From contig URFI01000041.1 of assembly GCA_900547085.1 (NCBI GenBank), positions 1-13,132 on the forward strand: DNA of 13,132 nt, given 5' to 3'. The notes under the pieces are model-generated. The model saw only the letters and a program-made list of their open reading frames with translations. It was not told the DNA's origin and did not search any database. This document shows, piece after piece, positions 1 to 6,966 of this stretch; the first letter of the stretch is position 1; each line of letters begins with the position of its first letter. The stretch is from an uncultured Prevotella sp. Lineage in GTDB: Bacteria; Bacteroidota; Bacteroidia; Bacteroidales; Bacteroidaceae. The position numbers were made by a program, and so were the translations under genes.

Positions 1-151
1 TGCCAATTTCTATCACAGTATGTCGCCGTTGCTCATGGAAACAGCTGCATTTGGTGGCTATGAGCTGGTGATGGAAGCCTACAACCTGGCCGTGAAGCAT
101 GGTTATAAGTTTGGGTGTTACGGTGATTCACTCTTGATTTTGGACGATTGA
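1..151 (+). CDS. queA: QueA C-terminal fragment (tRNA ribosyltransferase-isomerase), 5' part outside window
   Basis: This is the last 49 codons of a gene that enters from the left edge; the first complete codon begins at base 2 and the TGA is at 149-151. The peptide contains NFYHSMSPLLMETAAFGGYE followed by a YGDSLLIL tail. This matches the C-terminus of S-adenosylmethionine:tRNA ribosyltransferase-isomerase, where a NFH..STLLMLV.AF-type stretch and a final YGDAM segment are typical. QueA transfers and isomerises the ribosyl moiety of SAM onto preQ1-modified tRNA in queuosine synthesis, in the cytoplasm. The adjacency to folK, 21 nt downstream on the same strand, supports the call because the pair is common in Bacteroidetes. 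Only the C-terminus is visible, so completeness cannot be judged. Confidence 0.85.
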   Translation, partial: ANFYHSMSPLLMETAAFGGYELVMEAYNLAVKHGYKFGCYGDSLLILDD

Positions 152-172
152 TCGCTGCTATAGACACGCAAA

Positions 173-598
173 ATGATTAAAGAGCATATCGTTTATCTCG
201 CACTTGGTGCCAATCTGGGTGACAGACGGCGAGCCATTCGCCAGGCTATTATAAGAATAGCAGAACAGATTGGTCCCGTAGAACGCCAGTCTTCGCTCTA
301 CGAAACACAGCCATGGGGATTCTCATCGCCCCATGCTTTCATCAATGCTTGCATCTGTTGTCGCACAACTATGAGTCCGCTTCAGGTGTTAAGAGCTACC
401 CAGAAAATCGAAAAAGAGATGGGGCGAGTGGAGAAGACACACGATGAAGTTTACCAAGACCGCTGCATTGACATCGACATCTTGTTGTTTGACCATCTCA
501 ACATTCAAACTCCCGAACTGACGATTCCACATCCATTGATGCATGAGCGCGAGTTTGTGATGGTTCCTTTGCGTGAGATACTCAAAGAAGGGGAATAA
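173..598 (+). CDS. folK: 2-amino-4-hydroxy-6-hydroxymethyldihydropteridine pyrophosphokinase (HPPK)
   Basis: This 141-residue cytoplasmic enzyme moves pyrophosphate from ATP to 6-hydroxymethyl-7,8-dihydropterin, the step before dihydropteroate synthase in folate synthesis. Family marks are the N-terminal GANLGD (residues 12-17), YETQPWG (43-49), the signature region QDRCIDIDILLF (96-107) in which Asp100 and Asp102 correspond to the Mg-binding aspartates, and IPHP (118-121). At 141 residues it is a little shorter than many HPPKs (about 150-160), but all motifs are present and nothing looks truncated. The ATG at 173 places the first beta strand directly after the start; no Shine-Dalgarno sequence is seen. 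It probably shares a transcript with queA upstream and ends at a hairpin shared with the convergent rpsO. Confidence 0.93.
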   Translation: MIKEHIVYLALGANLGDRRRAIRQAIIRIAEQIGPVERQSSLYETQPWGFSSPHAFINACICCRTTMSPLQVLRATQKIEKEMGRVEKTHDEVYQDRCIDIDILLFDHLNIQTPELTIPHPLMHEREFVMVPLREILKEGE

Positions 599-602
599 AC
601 AA

Positions 603-637
603 AAGTAGGAGAAAACAAAAGTTGTTTCCTCCTACTT
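603..637. terminator. Bidirectional hairpin terminator between folK and rpsO
   Basis: A 9-bp perfect stem (AAGTAGGAG at 603-611 with CTCCTACTT at 629-637) continues, after one A-C mismatch, into six further pairs (613-618 with 622-627) around a 3-nt loop. It lies 4 nt after the folK stop and 30 nt beyond the rpsO stop on the other strand. On the - strand it is followed by a T-rich stretch, so it probably ends the rpsO transcript best, while also serving folK. Confidence 0.75.
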
Positions 638-667
638 CATTCCTTAAGCTAAATAGCACGTTGCGTT

Positions 668-937
668 TTATCGACGCAAGCCAAGAGCCTTGATGATAGC
701 ACGATAACGCTCAATGTCATTATCATACAGATAATCGAGCAAAGAACGACGCTTACCTACCAATTTGGTCAATGAACGTGCAGTGTTATGATCTTTACGG
801 TGCTTCTTAAGGTGCTCCGTCAAGTGGGAAATACGGTATGAGAACAATGCTATCTGGCTCTCAGCTGAACCAGTATCAGAGTTAGACTTTCCGTACTGTC
901 CAAAGATCTCTTCTTTTTTTGCTTTGTCTAAATACAT
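668..937 (-). CDS. rpsO: 30S ribosomal protein S15
   Basis: This 89-residue protein has the usual length of S15, a primary-binding protein of the 30S subunit that contacts the central domain of 16S rRNA. Recognisable stretches are the GSAESQIALFSYRISHLTEHL region (residues about 22-42), the HRKDHNTARSL turn with the conserved basic and His residues, and the LVGKRRSLLDYL helix that closes the RNA-binding surface. The chosen ATG gives the standard N-terminus MYLDKAKKEEI. The gene is monocistronic: it diverges from typA, has its own promoter core about 48 nt upstream, and converges on folK across a shared terminator hairpin. Confidence 0.97.
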   Translation of the reverse strand: MYLDKAKKEEIFGQYGKSNSDTGSAESQIALFSYRISHLTEHLKKHRKDHNTARSLTKLVGKRRSLLDYLYDNDIERYRAIIKALGLRR

Positions 938-984
938 AGAACTTTGTTGTTAAAAAATAAAAATGTTGTGCAATAATGCGGTTG

Positions 985-992
985 CAAAGGTA
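985..992 (-). promoter_or_regulatory. Bacteroidetes-type -7 promoter element for rpsO
   Basis: On the - strand TACCTTTG matches the TAnnTTTG -7 element of Bacteroidetes primary-sigma promoters and lies 47 nt upstream of the rpsO ATG. No clear TTTG is seen at the -33 spacing. The element sits in a 21-nt stretch (983-1003) that is repeated exactly, in inverse orientation, at the typA promoter. Confidence 0.6.
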
Positions 993-1149
993 ATGCTTTT
1001 AATGTACATTTCATCATCGCTCTTTCGTATTTTGCCAACTTTGAGTCGTTTTTTAACATTTAATAAGTTCTTTTCTCTCGTTTTCTGTCCATCGATGTCT
1101 ATTAAGGTAGAAAAAATATAGTTGATAGTTTATAATTACGAATAGTGCA

Positions 1150-1181
1150 TTGCAAATTATAAATTAAAAGCATTACCTTTG
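1150..1181 (+). promoter_or_regulatory. Bacteroidetes-type promoter for typA (-33 and -7 elements)
   Basis: TACCTTTG at 1174-1181 fits the TAnnTTTG -7 consensus, and ATTG ending at 1152 stands for the -33 TTTG element with a 21-nt spacer. The start codon at 1210 is 28 nt further on, which implies a very short leader. The -7 element and its 5' flank (1163-1183) are identical to the rpsO promoter core on the opposite strand. Confidence 0.65.
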
Positions 1182-1209
1182 CAGTCGTAAAAGTTTAAGG
1201 TAACAGAAA

Positions 1210-3012
1210 ATGCAAGACATTAGAAATATTGCCATCATCGCACACGTTGACCACGGAAAAACCACGTTGGTAGACAAGATGATGTTGGCAGGAAAATTGT
1301 TCCGTGACGGACAGGATAACAGTGGACAGGTATTGGATGCTAATGATTTGGAGCGCGAACGTGGCATCACCATTCTTTCTAAAAACGTTTCTATCAATTG
1401 GAAAGGTACTAAAATCAACATCATAGACACTCCCGGTCACTCCGACTTCGGTGGTGAGGTAGAGCGCGTGCTCAACATGGCGGATGGATGTATCTTGCTC
1501 GTTGACGCTTTTGAAGGCCCCATGCCGCAAACACGTTTCGTGTTGCAAAAGGCCTTGGAGATAGGCTTAAAACCCATCGTTGTGGTGAACAAGGTGGACA
1601 AACCCAACTGTAGGCCTGAGGAAGTGTACGAAATGGTGTTCGATTTAATGTTCTCATTGAACGCCACCGAAGACCAGTTGGACTTCCCTGTCGTATATGG
1701 TTCGGCCAAAAACGGATGGATGTCAGAAGATTGGAAGAAACCAACGGACAATATTGAGTATTTGCTTGACAAGATTGTAGAGGTGATACCTGCGCCCAAG
1801 CAGCTGGAGGGTACTCCGCAAATGCTGATTACCAGTCTCGACTACTCCAACTACACAGGACGTATTGCCGTTGGAAGGGTGCATCGAGGAGTACTTACCA
1901 GTGGCATGAATGTAACCATAAGCCATCGCGACGGCAGTCAGGAAAAGACCAAGATTAAAGAGCTTCATACCTTTGAAGGCATGGGTCACGCCAAGACTGA
2001 CCAAGTGGGTAGCGGTGATATCTGTGCTGTCATTGGTCTGGATCGCTTCGAAATAGGCGACACTATCTGTGACTATGAAAATCCAGAGCCATTACCTCCA
2101 ATCGCCATTGATGAGCCTACGATGAGCATGCTGTTCACCATTAACGATTCACCTTTATTTGGTAAGGAGGGCAAGTATGTCACCTCGCGTCACATCAACG
2201 ACCGTTTGGAAAAAGAGTTGGAGAAAAATCTGGCTCTCCGTGTGCGTCCTTTCGAGGATGCAACCGATAAGTGGATTGTCAGTGGACGTGGCGTTCTCCA
2301 CCTCAGTGTGTTGGTTGAAACCATGCGCCGCGAAGGATATGAGTTGCAGGTGGGTCAGCCACAGGTGATATTCAAAGAGATAAACGGCGAAAAATATGAG
2401 CCTATTGAGGAACTCACCATCAATGTTCCCGAAGAATTCTCCAGCAAAATGATTGACATGGTGACACGTCGAAAGGGCGAAATGACCTCCATGGAGAGCC
2501 AAGGCGACCGTACAAACATTGAGTTTGACATCCCATCGCGTGGTATCATGGGACTTCGTACCAATGTGCTGACAGCCTCTCAGGGTGAAGCCATCATGGC
2601 GCATCGTTTCAAAGAGTATCAACCTTTCAAGGGAGAAATCACAAGACGAGTGAACGGCAGCATGATTGCCATGGAGACAGGTACGGCATACGCTTATTCC
2701 ATTGATAAACTTCAGGATCGTGGTAAGTTCTTCATCGATCCGGGAGAGGAAGTTTATGCTGGTGAAGTGGTAGGCGAACATGTTCACGACAACGACTTGG
2801 TAATCAATGTAACCAAGGCCAAGCAGCTAACCAACGTGCGTGCCAGCGGTTCGGATGATAAGGCACGAGTGATTCCAAAGGTGGTGATGAGCTTGGAAGA
2901 GTGTTTGGAGTATATCAAAGCCGACGAACTGTTGGAGGTAACTCCCAAGAGCATGCGCATGCGAAAGATAACGCTCGACCATACTGAACGCAAGCGCTTG
3001 AACAAAGATTGA
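1210..3012 (+). CDS. typA: Ribosome-associated GTPase TypA/BipA
   Basis: This 600-residue translational GTPase has the standard TypA/BipA length. It binds 70S ribosomes and helps 50S assembly and stress adaptation. The GTPase motifs are complete: G1 AHVDHGKT (residues 11-18), the switch I segment ERERGITIL (48-56), G3 DTPGH (73-77), G4 NKVD (127-130) and G5 SAKNGW (165-170). Domain II begins near residue 200, followed by an EF-G-like domain and the TypA-specific C-terminal domain, with RPFEDATDKWIVSGRGVLHL and GSMIAMETGTAYAYSIDKLQ as family stretches. The ATG at 1210 lies 28 nt after a clear promoter and gives the usual MQDIRNIAIIAHVDHGKT start. It is a single-gene unit closed by a strong terminator. 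Confidence 0.97.
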   Translation: MQDIRNIAIIAHVDHGKTTLVDKMMLAGKLFRDGQDNSGQVLDANDLERERGITILSKNVSINWKGTKINIIDTPGHSDFGGEVERVLNMADGCILLVDAFEGPMPQTRFVLQKALEIGLKPIVVVNKVDKPNCRPEEVYEMVFDLMFSLNATEDQLDFPVVYGSAKNGWMSEDWKKPTDNIEYLLDKIVEVIPAPKQLEGTPQMLITSLDYSNYTGRIAVGRVHRGVLTSGMNVTISHRDGSQEKTKIKELHTFEGMGHAKTDQVGSGDICAVIGLDRFEIGDTICDYENPEPLPPIAIDEPTMSMLFTINDSPLFGKEGKYVTSRHINDRLEKELEKNLALRVRPFEDATDKWIVSGRGVLHLSVLVETMRREGYELQVGQPQVIFKEINGEKYEPIEELTINVPEEFSSKMIDMVTRRKGEMTSMESQGDRTNIEFDIPSRGIMGLRTNVLTASQGEAIMAHRFKEYQPFKGEITRRVNGSMIAMETGTAYAYSIDKLQDRGKFFIDPGEEVYAGEVVGEHVHDNDLVINVTKAKQLTNVRASGSDDKARVIPKVVMSLEECLEYIKADELLEVTPKSMRMRKITLDHTERKRLNKD

Positions 3013-3034
3013 TTGTTCATGTAGCCTTATAAAC

Positions 3035-3069
3035 AAAAAAATCCTTGTCCCACGGGGCAAGGATTTTTT
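3035..3069 (+). terminator. Intrinsic terminator after typA
   Basis: A perfect 12-bp stem (3036-3047 with 3058-3069, AAAAAATCCTTG against its complement) is extended by a G-T pair and C-G pairs to a tight loop around 3051-3054. The downstream arm ends in TTTTTT. It begins 23 nt after the typA stop. Because both arms carry A/T runs it could also act on the other strand. Confidence 0.9.
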
Positions 3070-3182
3070 GTTCACACTCGGCAGTTCAACTCGTTCTCAG
3101 ACTGCGGTGTCTTGTCTCTGAATCGATAGTTTTTCACCAACTTCCATTCGTATGTCATCCAGCCTATTTGAGGAGGCTTTTC

Positions 3183-3292
3183 AAAGTCAATGCTTTTGCG
3201 TGTCAAACTCAATCACTTTGGATGGCAAACTCAATGCTTTTGAATGCTAAACTCATTGCTTTTGCCATCCCATCTTCATGCTTATTGAAAAG
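3183..3292 (+). repeat. 22-bp tandem array A (four clear units plus one degenerate)
   Basis: Four consecutive units of exactly 22 bp start at 3183, 3205, 3227 and 3249. Each begins with a near-copy of AAACTCAATG (AAAGTCAATG, AAACTCAATC, AAACTCAATG, AAACTCATTG), followed in three of four by CTTTTG and then six variable bases. A fifth unit at 3271-3292 is decayed but keeps the TCATGCTT-TTG character. The period is not a multiple of 3 and no coding sequence is supported. The array fills most of the gap between the typA terminator and the 3' end of the peptidoglycan operon. Confidence 0.85.
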
Positions 3293-3323
3293 AATGTCGC
3301 ATTATCGCTGTCCGCTCAAATAA

Positions 3324-3351
3324 GAGGAGGTAAATAAAAATCTACCTCCCC
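3324..3351 (-). terminator. Possible hairpin terminator at the end of the peptidoglycan operon
   Basis: GGAGGTA (3326-3332) pairs with TACCTCC (3343-3349) around a 10-nt A/T-rich loop, with one more G-C pair beyond an A-C mismatch. It lies 19 nt past the stop of the last operon gene. The - strand tail after the stem is only weakly T-rich, so termination is plausible but not certain. The rest of 3013-3370 holds the typA terminator and array A and no credible gene. Confidence 0.45.
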
Positions 3352-3370
3352 CTCGGTTTTAACGTGGGTT

Positions 3371-5227
3371 CTATAAATATTTTTTCAACACTTTAATCCA
3401 TTCCTCATATCCCTTTTCTGTTAGATGCAAGCCATCGTAGGTCAGTTCTTGGCGCATGATATGCGTGCCTGGCTCAGTAAATAGCGGGAAGAGATTGATG
3501 TAAGTAACGTGATTATGCTTTGCCCATGCCTGCAACCTCGCGTTGATTTCGGGAATTTGTTCGGTCTTACCCACCAGTCGCTTCCATCTGCCTGTTGATT
3601 CGCGGATAGGAAGCATACTCTGTAGGTAGAGCTTGGTTTGTGGCGATTCGCGTCGAATGCGTTCCGTCAGTCGTATAATCATGTTGGCAATGCTGTCGGT
3701 GCTAAGGTCGTGGCTCACGTCGTTTACCCCAACCATCAAGAATATCTTGGCAGGATGTGCGGGCAAGATGGTGTGCAATCGGTCGTAAATGCCTGTGGCT
3801 ACATCGCCACTGATGCCGCGGTTGATGACCTTTTTGTTACCCAACTTGGCTGCCCAATCTTTGCCACCCTCCGTAATGCTGTTTCCCAACATCACGATGT
3901 TATTTTTCTGTATGGCAGGTTCGTTTTCGAATTGCAGCATGCGTTGGTAGTAATGCTCATGGTACAAAGGTTCCTCATTGGTGATGCTTGCTGCAACGGC
4001 GTTAGCCATCAAGGCCCGCAAACGTACGGTGTTGCCCTTGTCATGCGGATGTACGCAGTTGGTAAGCAGGATGATGGAAAGGTCGTTCACCGGGTCGATC
4101 ACGATAGAAGTACCCGTATATCCCGTATGTCCGTAGGCCTCGTTACTCAAGAGATCGCCTTTGTTCGAGGCGTATGGCGACGACACGTCCCATCCCAAGC
4201 TGCGTCCAAAGTCTTTCAGGCTTGATGGAATGGTGCGCATGGCATGGATGGTGTTGGGTGACAGGATGCGTTTGCCGTTCCACGAACCTCCGTTTTGTAA
4301 CATGGCACAAAGCACAGCCAGGTCGGAAGCTGTAGAAAACAAGCCGGCATTGCCTGATATCCCCGCGTTCATGACGCGTGCCAAGGGGTCGTGAACCTGC
4401 CCTTTGAGCACTTGTCCGTTGACTTGTTGCTCGGTAGGGGCGAGGGGATAAGTGGCAGAGTCGTTTCTTTTGCCCCATCGTGGCTCATCGGTGTTCGTCC
4501 AATTTCCCTTCTTATCTTGTGCGCAGGGTATGAAATCGGTGTGGCTCATACCTAAAGGAATAAAGATGTTTTCGGCACAAAAGGTTCTTAACGATTGATG
4601 GCTAATGTGTTCTATGATGCGTTGCAAGGTGATATAGTTAAGACAACTATACCGCATGTCCGTTCCCGGTTTGTATTGTCGCTGGCATTGATCGATGTAA
4701 CGTGCCAACACTTGTCGCTTGTCAGCGCCGCGCTCGCTGCTCAATTGTTTGACGGGAGCGTAGGCAGGCAGACCTGATGTATGCATCAGCAGGTTGCTGA
4801 TGCGTATGGTCGTGGTGTCATTTTGTTTGCTGTTCCAACTTTGAAAGTGGGGCAGATACATCTTGACGGCATCCGCAGTGCGCAGCAATCCCCGTTCAAT
4901 GAGGAGCATGGTGGCCATCGTTGTAGCCACTGGTTTGGTACACGACGCCAGGTCAAAAACCGTGTTCGTGGTCATGGGTTCCACCGTCGGAATGAGCTGA
5001 CGGTTGCCGTAGGCCTTGAGATAGGCCATCTTGCCATGTCTAACCACCGCTAACACAGCTCCGGGAATTTGCTTCTCACGGATGGCTTGGTTGATAACGC
5101 AGTCAGCATTTTGCAGTCGCAGCCTGTTCATGCCTACCTGTTCGGGGTAGACTACCGGGATATCGTTGGCCCTGATGGAGGAAAGCATCCCCACCATCAA
5201 GAGCAACAGAAAGCTCATTCGTTTCAT
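3371..5227 (-). CDS. Secreted beta-lactamase-like serine hydrolase fused to an SGNH/GDSL hydrolase
   Basis: This is a 618-residue two-domain enzyme. Residues 1-20 form a signal peptide (basic MKR, Leu-rich core, cleavage near SIRA-ND), so it acts in the periplasm or on the surface. Residues about 25-410 are a class C beta-lactamase/penicillin-binding-like domain with SCTK (nucleophile Ser95, Lys98), Tyr193 in RYSCLNY at the YxN position, and GHTG (366-369) at the K/HTG position. Residues about 440-618 are an SGNH hydrolase with GNSITEGG (Ser450), GISGD (471-475), GVND (500-503) and DGLH (Asp598, His601). Both active sites look complete. It is the last gene of the operon, 31 nt after murQ. Its place among peptidoglycan genes suggests peptide trimming plus deacylation of cell-wall fragments; the actual substrates are unknown. 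A general esterase role is the alternative. Confidence 0.85.
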   Translation of the reverse strand: MKRMSFLLLLMVGMLSSIRANDIPVVYPEQVGMNRLRLQNADCVINQAIREKQIPGAVLAVVRHGKMAYLKAYGNRQLIPTVEPMTTNTVFDLASCTKPVATTMATMLLIERGLLRTADAVKMYLPHFQSWNSKQNDTTTIRISNLLMHTSGLPAYAPVKQLSSERGADKRQVLARYIDQCQRQYKPGTDMRYSCLNYITLQRIIEHISHQSLRTFCAENIFIPLGMSHTDFIPCAQDKKGNWTNTDEPRWGKRNDSATYPLAPTEQQVNGQVLKGQVHDPLARVMNAGISGNAGLFSTASDLAVLCAMLQNGGSWNGKRILSPNTIHAMRTIPSSLKDFGRSLGWDVSSPYASNKGDLLSNEAYGHTGYTGTSIVIDPVNDLSIILLTNCVHPHDKGNTVRLRALMANAVAASITNEEPLYHEHYYQRMLQFENEPAIQKNNIVMLGNSITEGGKDWAAKLGNKKVINRGISGDVATGIYDRLHTILPAHPAKIFLMVGVNDVSHDLSTDSIANMIIRLTERIRRESPQTKLYLQSMLPIRESTGRWKRLVGKTEQIPEINARLQAWAKHNHVTYINLFPLFTEPGTHIMRQELTYDGLHLTEKGYEEWIKVLKKYL

Positions 5228-5258
5228 CGTTGATATGTTTTTAAGTTAAGGGTGGTCA

Positions 5259-6086
5259 TCATTTGTCCTTCGTGGGTTGTTTTGTTTCTTGCAACACCTT
5301 TTCTACCGAGCCGTGAAGCAGCAGCAGACTTTTGGCTTTGCCATAGTCTAACCCTAGTATGTCGACCAGCATGCGCGTGCCACGGTCTACGAGTTTTTGG
5401 TTGGTCAGCTGCATGTTGACCATCTTGTTGCCCTTCACGCGTCCTAATTGTATCATGACAGCGGTGCTAATCATATTGAGAATCATCTTTTGTCCCGTAC
5501 CCGATTTCATGCGTGAGCTACCGGTGACATACTCCGGTCCGACTATCATTTCGATGGGGATGTCCGACTCGGCTGCCATTGGCGAATCAGGATTGCTGGT
5601 GATGCAGGCTGTCAGAATACCATGTTCGCGTGCATCGCGCAATGCTCCCACAACGTATGGTGTCGTACCCGATGCGGCAATGCCAATCACGGTATCATTG
5701 CTGTTGATGTTATGCTCTGCCAGTTCGTTCCAACCATGTTCCTCATTGTCCTCTGCCGCTTCAACTGCATTGCGCAAAGCCGTGTCGCCACCAGCAATCA
5801 GTCCGATGACTAATGTTTTTGAAACGCCGAATGTAGGGGGTAGTTCAGAAGCATCCAATACGCCTAAACGGCCACTGGTTCCGGCTCCCATGTAGAAAAT
5901 TCGTCCGCCTCGTTTCATCTTTGGCACAATCAGCTTGACCAATTTGGCTATTTGTGGAATGGTTTTTTGTACGGCCAACGCCACCTTTTGATCTTCGGTG
6001 TTGATGTCTTGTAAAAGTTCTTCTACCGACTTATGTTCCAAGTCGTTGTACAGCGAAGCTTCTTCGGTTATCTTCTTAAAGCTCAT
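5259..6086 (-). CDS. murQ: N-acetylmuramic acid 6-phosphate etherase
   Basis: This 275-residue cytoplasmic SIS-domain enzyme cleaves the lactyl ether of MurNAc-6-phosphate to give GlcNAc-6-phosphate and D-lactate. Family marks are GRIFYMGAGTSGRLGVLDAS (61-80), Glu81 in ELPPTFG and Glu112 in AAEDNEEHG (equivalents of the catalytic E. coli Glu83 and Glu114), IAASGTTPY (136-144), and SSRMKSGTGQKMILNMIST (190-208). The reading frame is open back to 6230, but that would add 48 residues overlapping the murK 3' end. The ATG at 6086 is preferred because AGGAGG stands 7 nt before it and the family N-terminus starts there. It follows murK by 17 nt. Length is slightly below E. coli MurQ (298) at the C-terminus, which looks normal for Bacteroidetes. 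Confidence 0.95.
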   Translation of the reverse strand: MSFKKITEEASLYNDLEHKSVEELLQDINTEDQKVALAVQKTIPQIAKLVKLIVPKMKRGGRIFYMGAGTSGRLGVLDASELPPTFGVSKTLVIGLIAGGDTALRNAVEAAEDNEEHGWNELAEHNINSNDTVIGIAASGTTPYVVGALRDAREHGILTACITSNPDSPMAAESDIPIEMIVGPEYVTGSSRMKSGTGQKMILNMISTAVMIQLGRVKGNKMVNMQLTNQKLVDRGTRMLVDILGLDYGKAKSLLLLHGSVEKVLQETKQPTKDK

Positions 6087-6093
6087 GACGTAT

Positions 6094-6099
6094 CCTCCT
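6094..6099 (-). promoter_or_regulatory. Strong Shine-Dalgarno sequence of murQ
   Basis: On the - strand AGGAGG lies 7 nt before the murQ ATG, inside the 17-nt gap after murK. It fixes the start at 6086 rather than at the upstream in-frame start. It stands out because the other genes of this operon have no clear Shine-Dalgarno sequence. Confidence 0.75.
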
Positions 6100-6103
6100 G
6101 TAT

Positions 6104-6952
6104 TTATAATGTGTGGTATTTGAGCAGTCCCTCCATGGGGGCTTTGCTGATGGTTCCTATCTTCACGCCCAATGCCTGTGCGGCTTCGGTGAGTTCCGAT
6201 TGATAGACAAGTGCGATGGTTCCAATGCAATTCATGGGATATTCATGGTAATCGTATTGCATGACGTTGCGGCAGATAAAATCAGAGAAAGCGTTTACCA
6301 GCAGCGCGTGCACGGCTTTGTGTGTTTTATGCTGCTCCAAAAATACGTTAAGACTGGCCAAATAACGACTTGGAAATGGTTTGCGGTAAACATTTTCAAT
6401 AATGTCGGCCATGTTGGTGTTGAACTGTGCGAAAAATTCTGCTTTGAGTTGATCATCCAACTGGTTTTTTAAGAGGTCGCTCACCAACCGCTTACCTAAG
6501 TTGGCACCACTCCCTTCATCGCCGAGGATAAAGCCAAGGGCAGGCACTTGCCATGCTATTTGCTTGCCATCGTAGAAACATGAGTTCGATCCAGTGCCCA
6601 AGATGCAGGCAATGCCAGGCTCTTTCCCACACAAGGCGCGTGCCGCAGCCAAGAGATCTGAGTTTACTTCAACCTTTTCATCTACCGTGAGCACCTGTCG
6701 TAGGGCATTTTCAACTACTGAAACCTTTTCAGGTATGCAGCCAGCTCCATAAAAGAAGATGTTGGAAAAATGTTTGGTGGGCAGGTGAGGCAGAAGGTTT
6801 TCTGTGATTTCTGCTACCATTTCGTCGGTCGATTGAAAGACAGGATTCATCCCTTTCGTGGTGATGACTCTTCCCAATTGATTGTTTTCAATGACCGCCC
6901 AATCTGTTTTTGTCGAGCCACTGTCGGCTATCAGATATATGTTTTGTTTCAT
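6104..6952 (-). CDS. murK: MurNAc (amino sugar) kinase of the BadF/BadG/BcrA/BcrD ATPase family
   Basis: This 282-residue cytoplasmic sugar kinase belongs to the ASKHA fold. Visible motifs are DSGSTKTDW (residues 10-18, phosphate-1 loop), NSDLLAAARALCG (97-109, with Asp99 at the position of the catalytic base in related GlcNAc kinases), LGTGSNSC (118-125, phosphate-2 loop) and LGDEGSGANLGKR (143-155). The closest described relative I can name is MurK of Tannerella forsythia, which makes MurNAc-6-phosphate for MurQ. The neighbours murQ (17 nt downstream) and the murT-like gene (14 nt upstream) reproduce that order. No PTS transporter is present, so phosphorylation must happen after uptake and this kinase fits that step. 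It may also accept GlcNAc. Confidence 0.9.
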   Translation of the reverse strand: MKQNIYLIADSGSTKTDWAVIENNQLGRVITTKGMNPVFQSTDEMVAEITENLLPHLPTKHFSNIFFYGAGCIPEKVSVVENALRQVLTVDEKVEVNSDLLAAARALCGKEPGIACILGTGSNSCFYDGKQIAWQVPALGFILGDEGSGANLGKRLVSDLLKNQLDDQLKAEFFAQFNTNMADIIENVYRKPFPSRYLASLNVFLEQHKTHKAVHALLVNAFSDFICRNVMQYDYHEYPMNCIGTIALVYQSELTEAAQALGVKIGTISKAPMEGLLKYHTL

Positions 6953-6966
6953 ATCGTGCTATATTT

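Noticed and set aside
3183..3292. CRISPR array
   Set aside because: The period is only 22 bp with a 10-16 nt conserved part and 6-12 nt variable part, far below CRISPR repeat and spacer lengths, and no cas gene is in the window.
3045..3323. 92-codon open frame on the + strand
   Set aside because: It starts inside the typA terminator hairpin and runs through tandem array A, whose 22-bp period is not a multiple of three; no start signal or recognisable domain.
6087..6230. 48-residue N-terminal extension of MurQ
   Set aside because: The extension overlaps the murK coding region in another frame, has no family resemblance, and the ATG at 6086 has an AGGAGG site and the normal family N-terminus.
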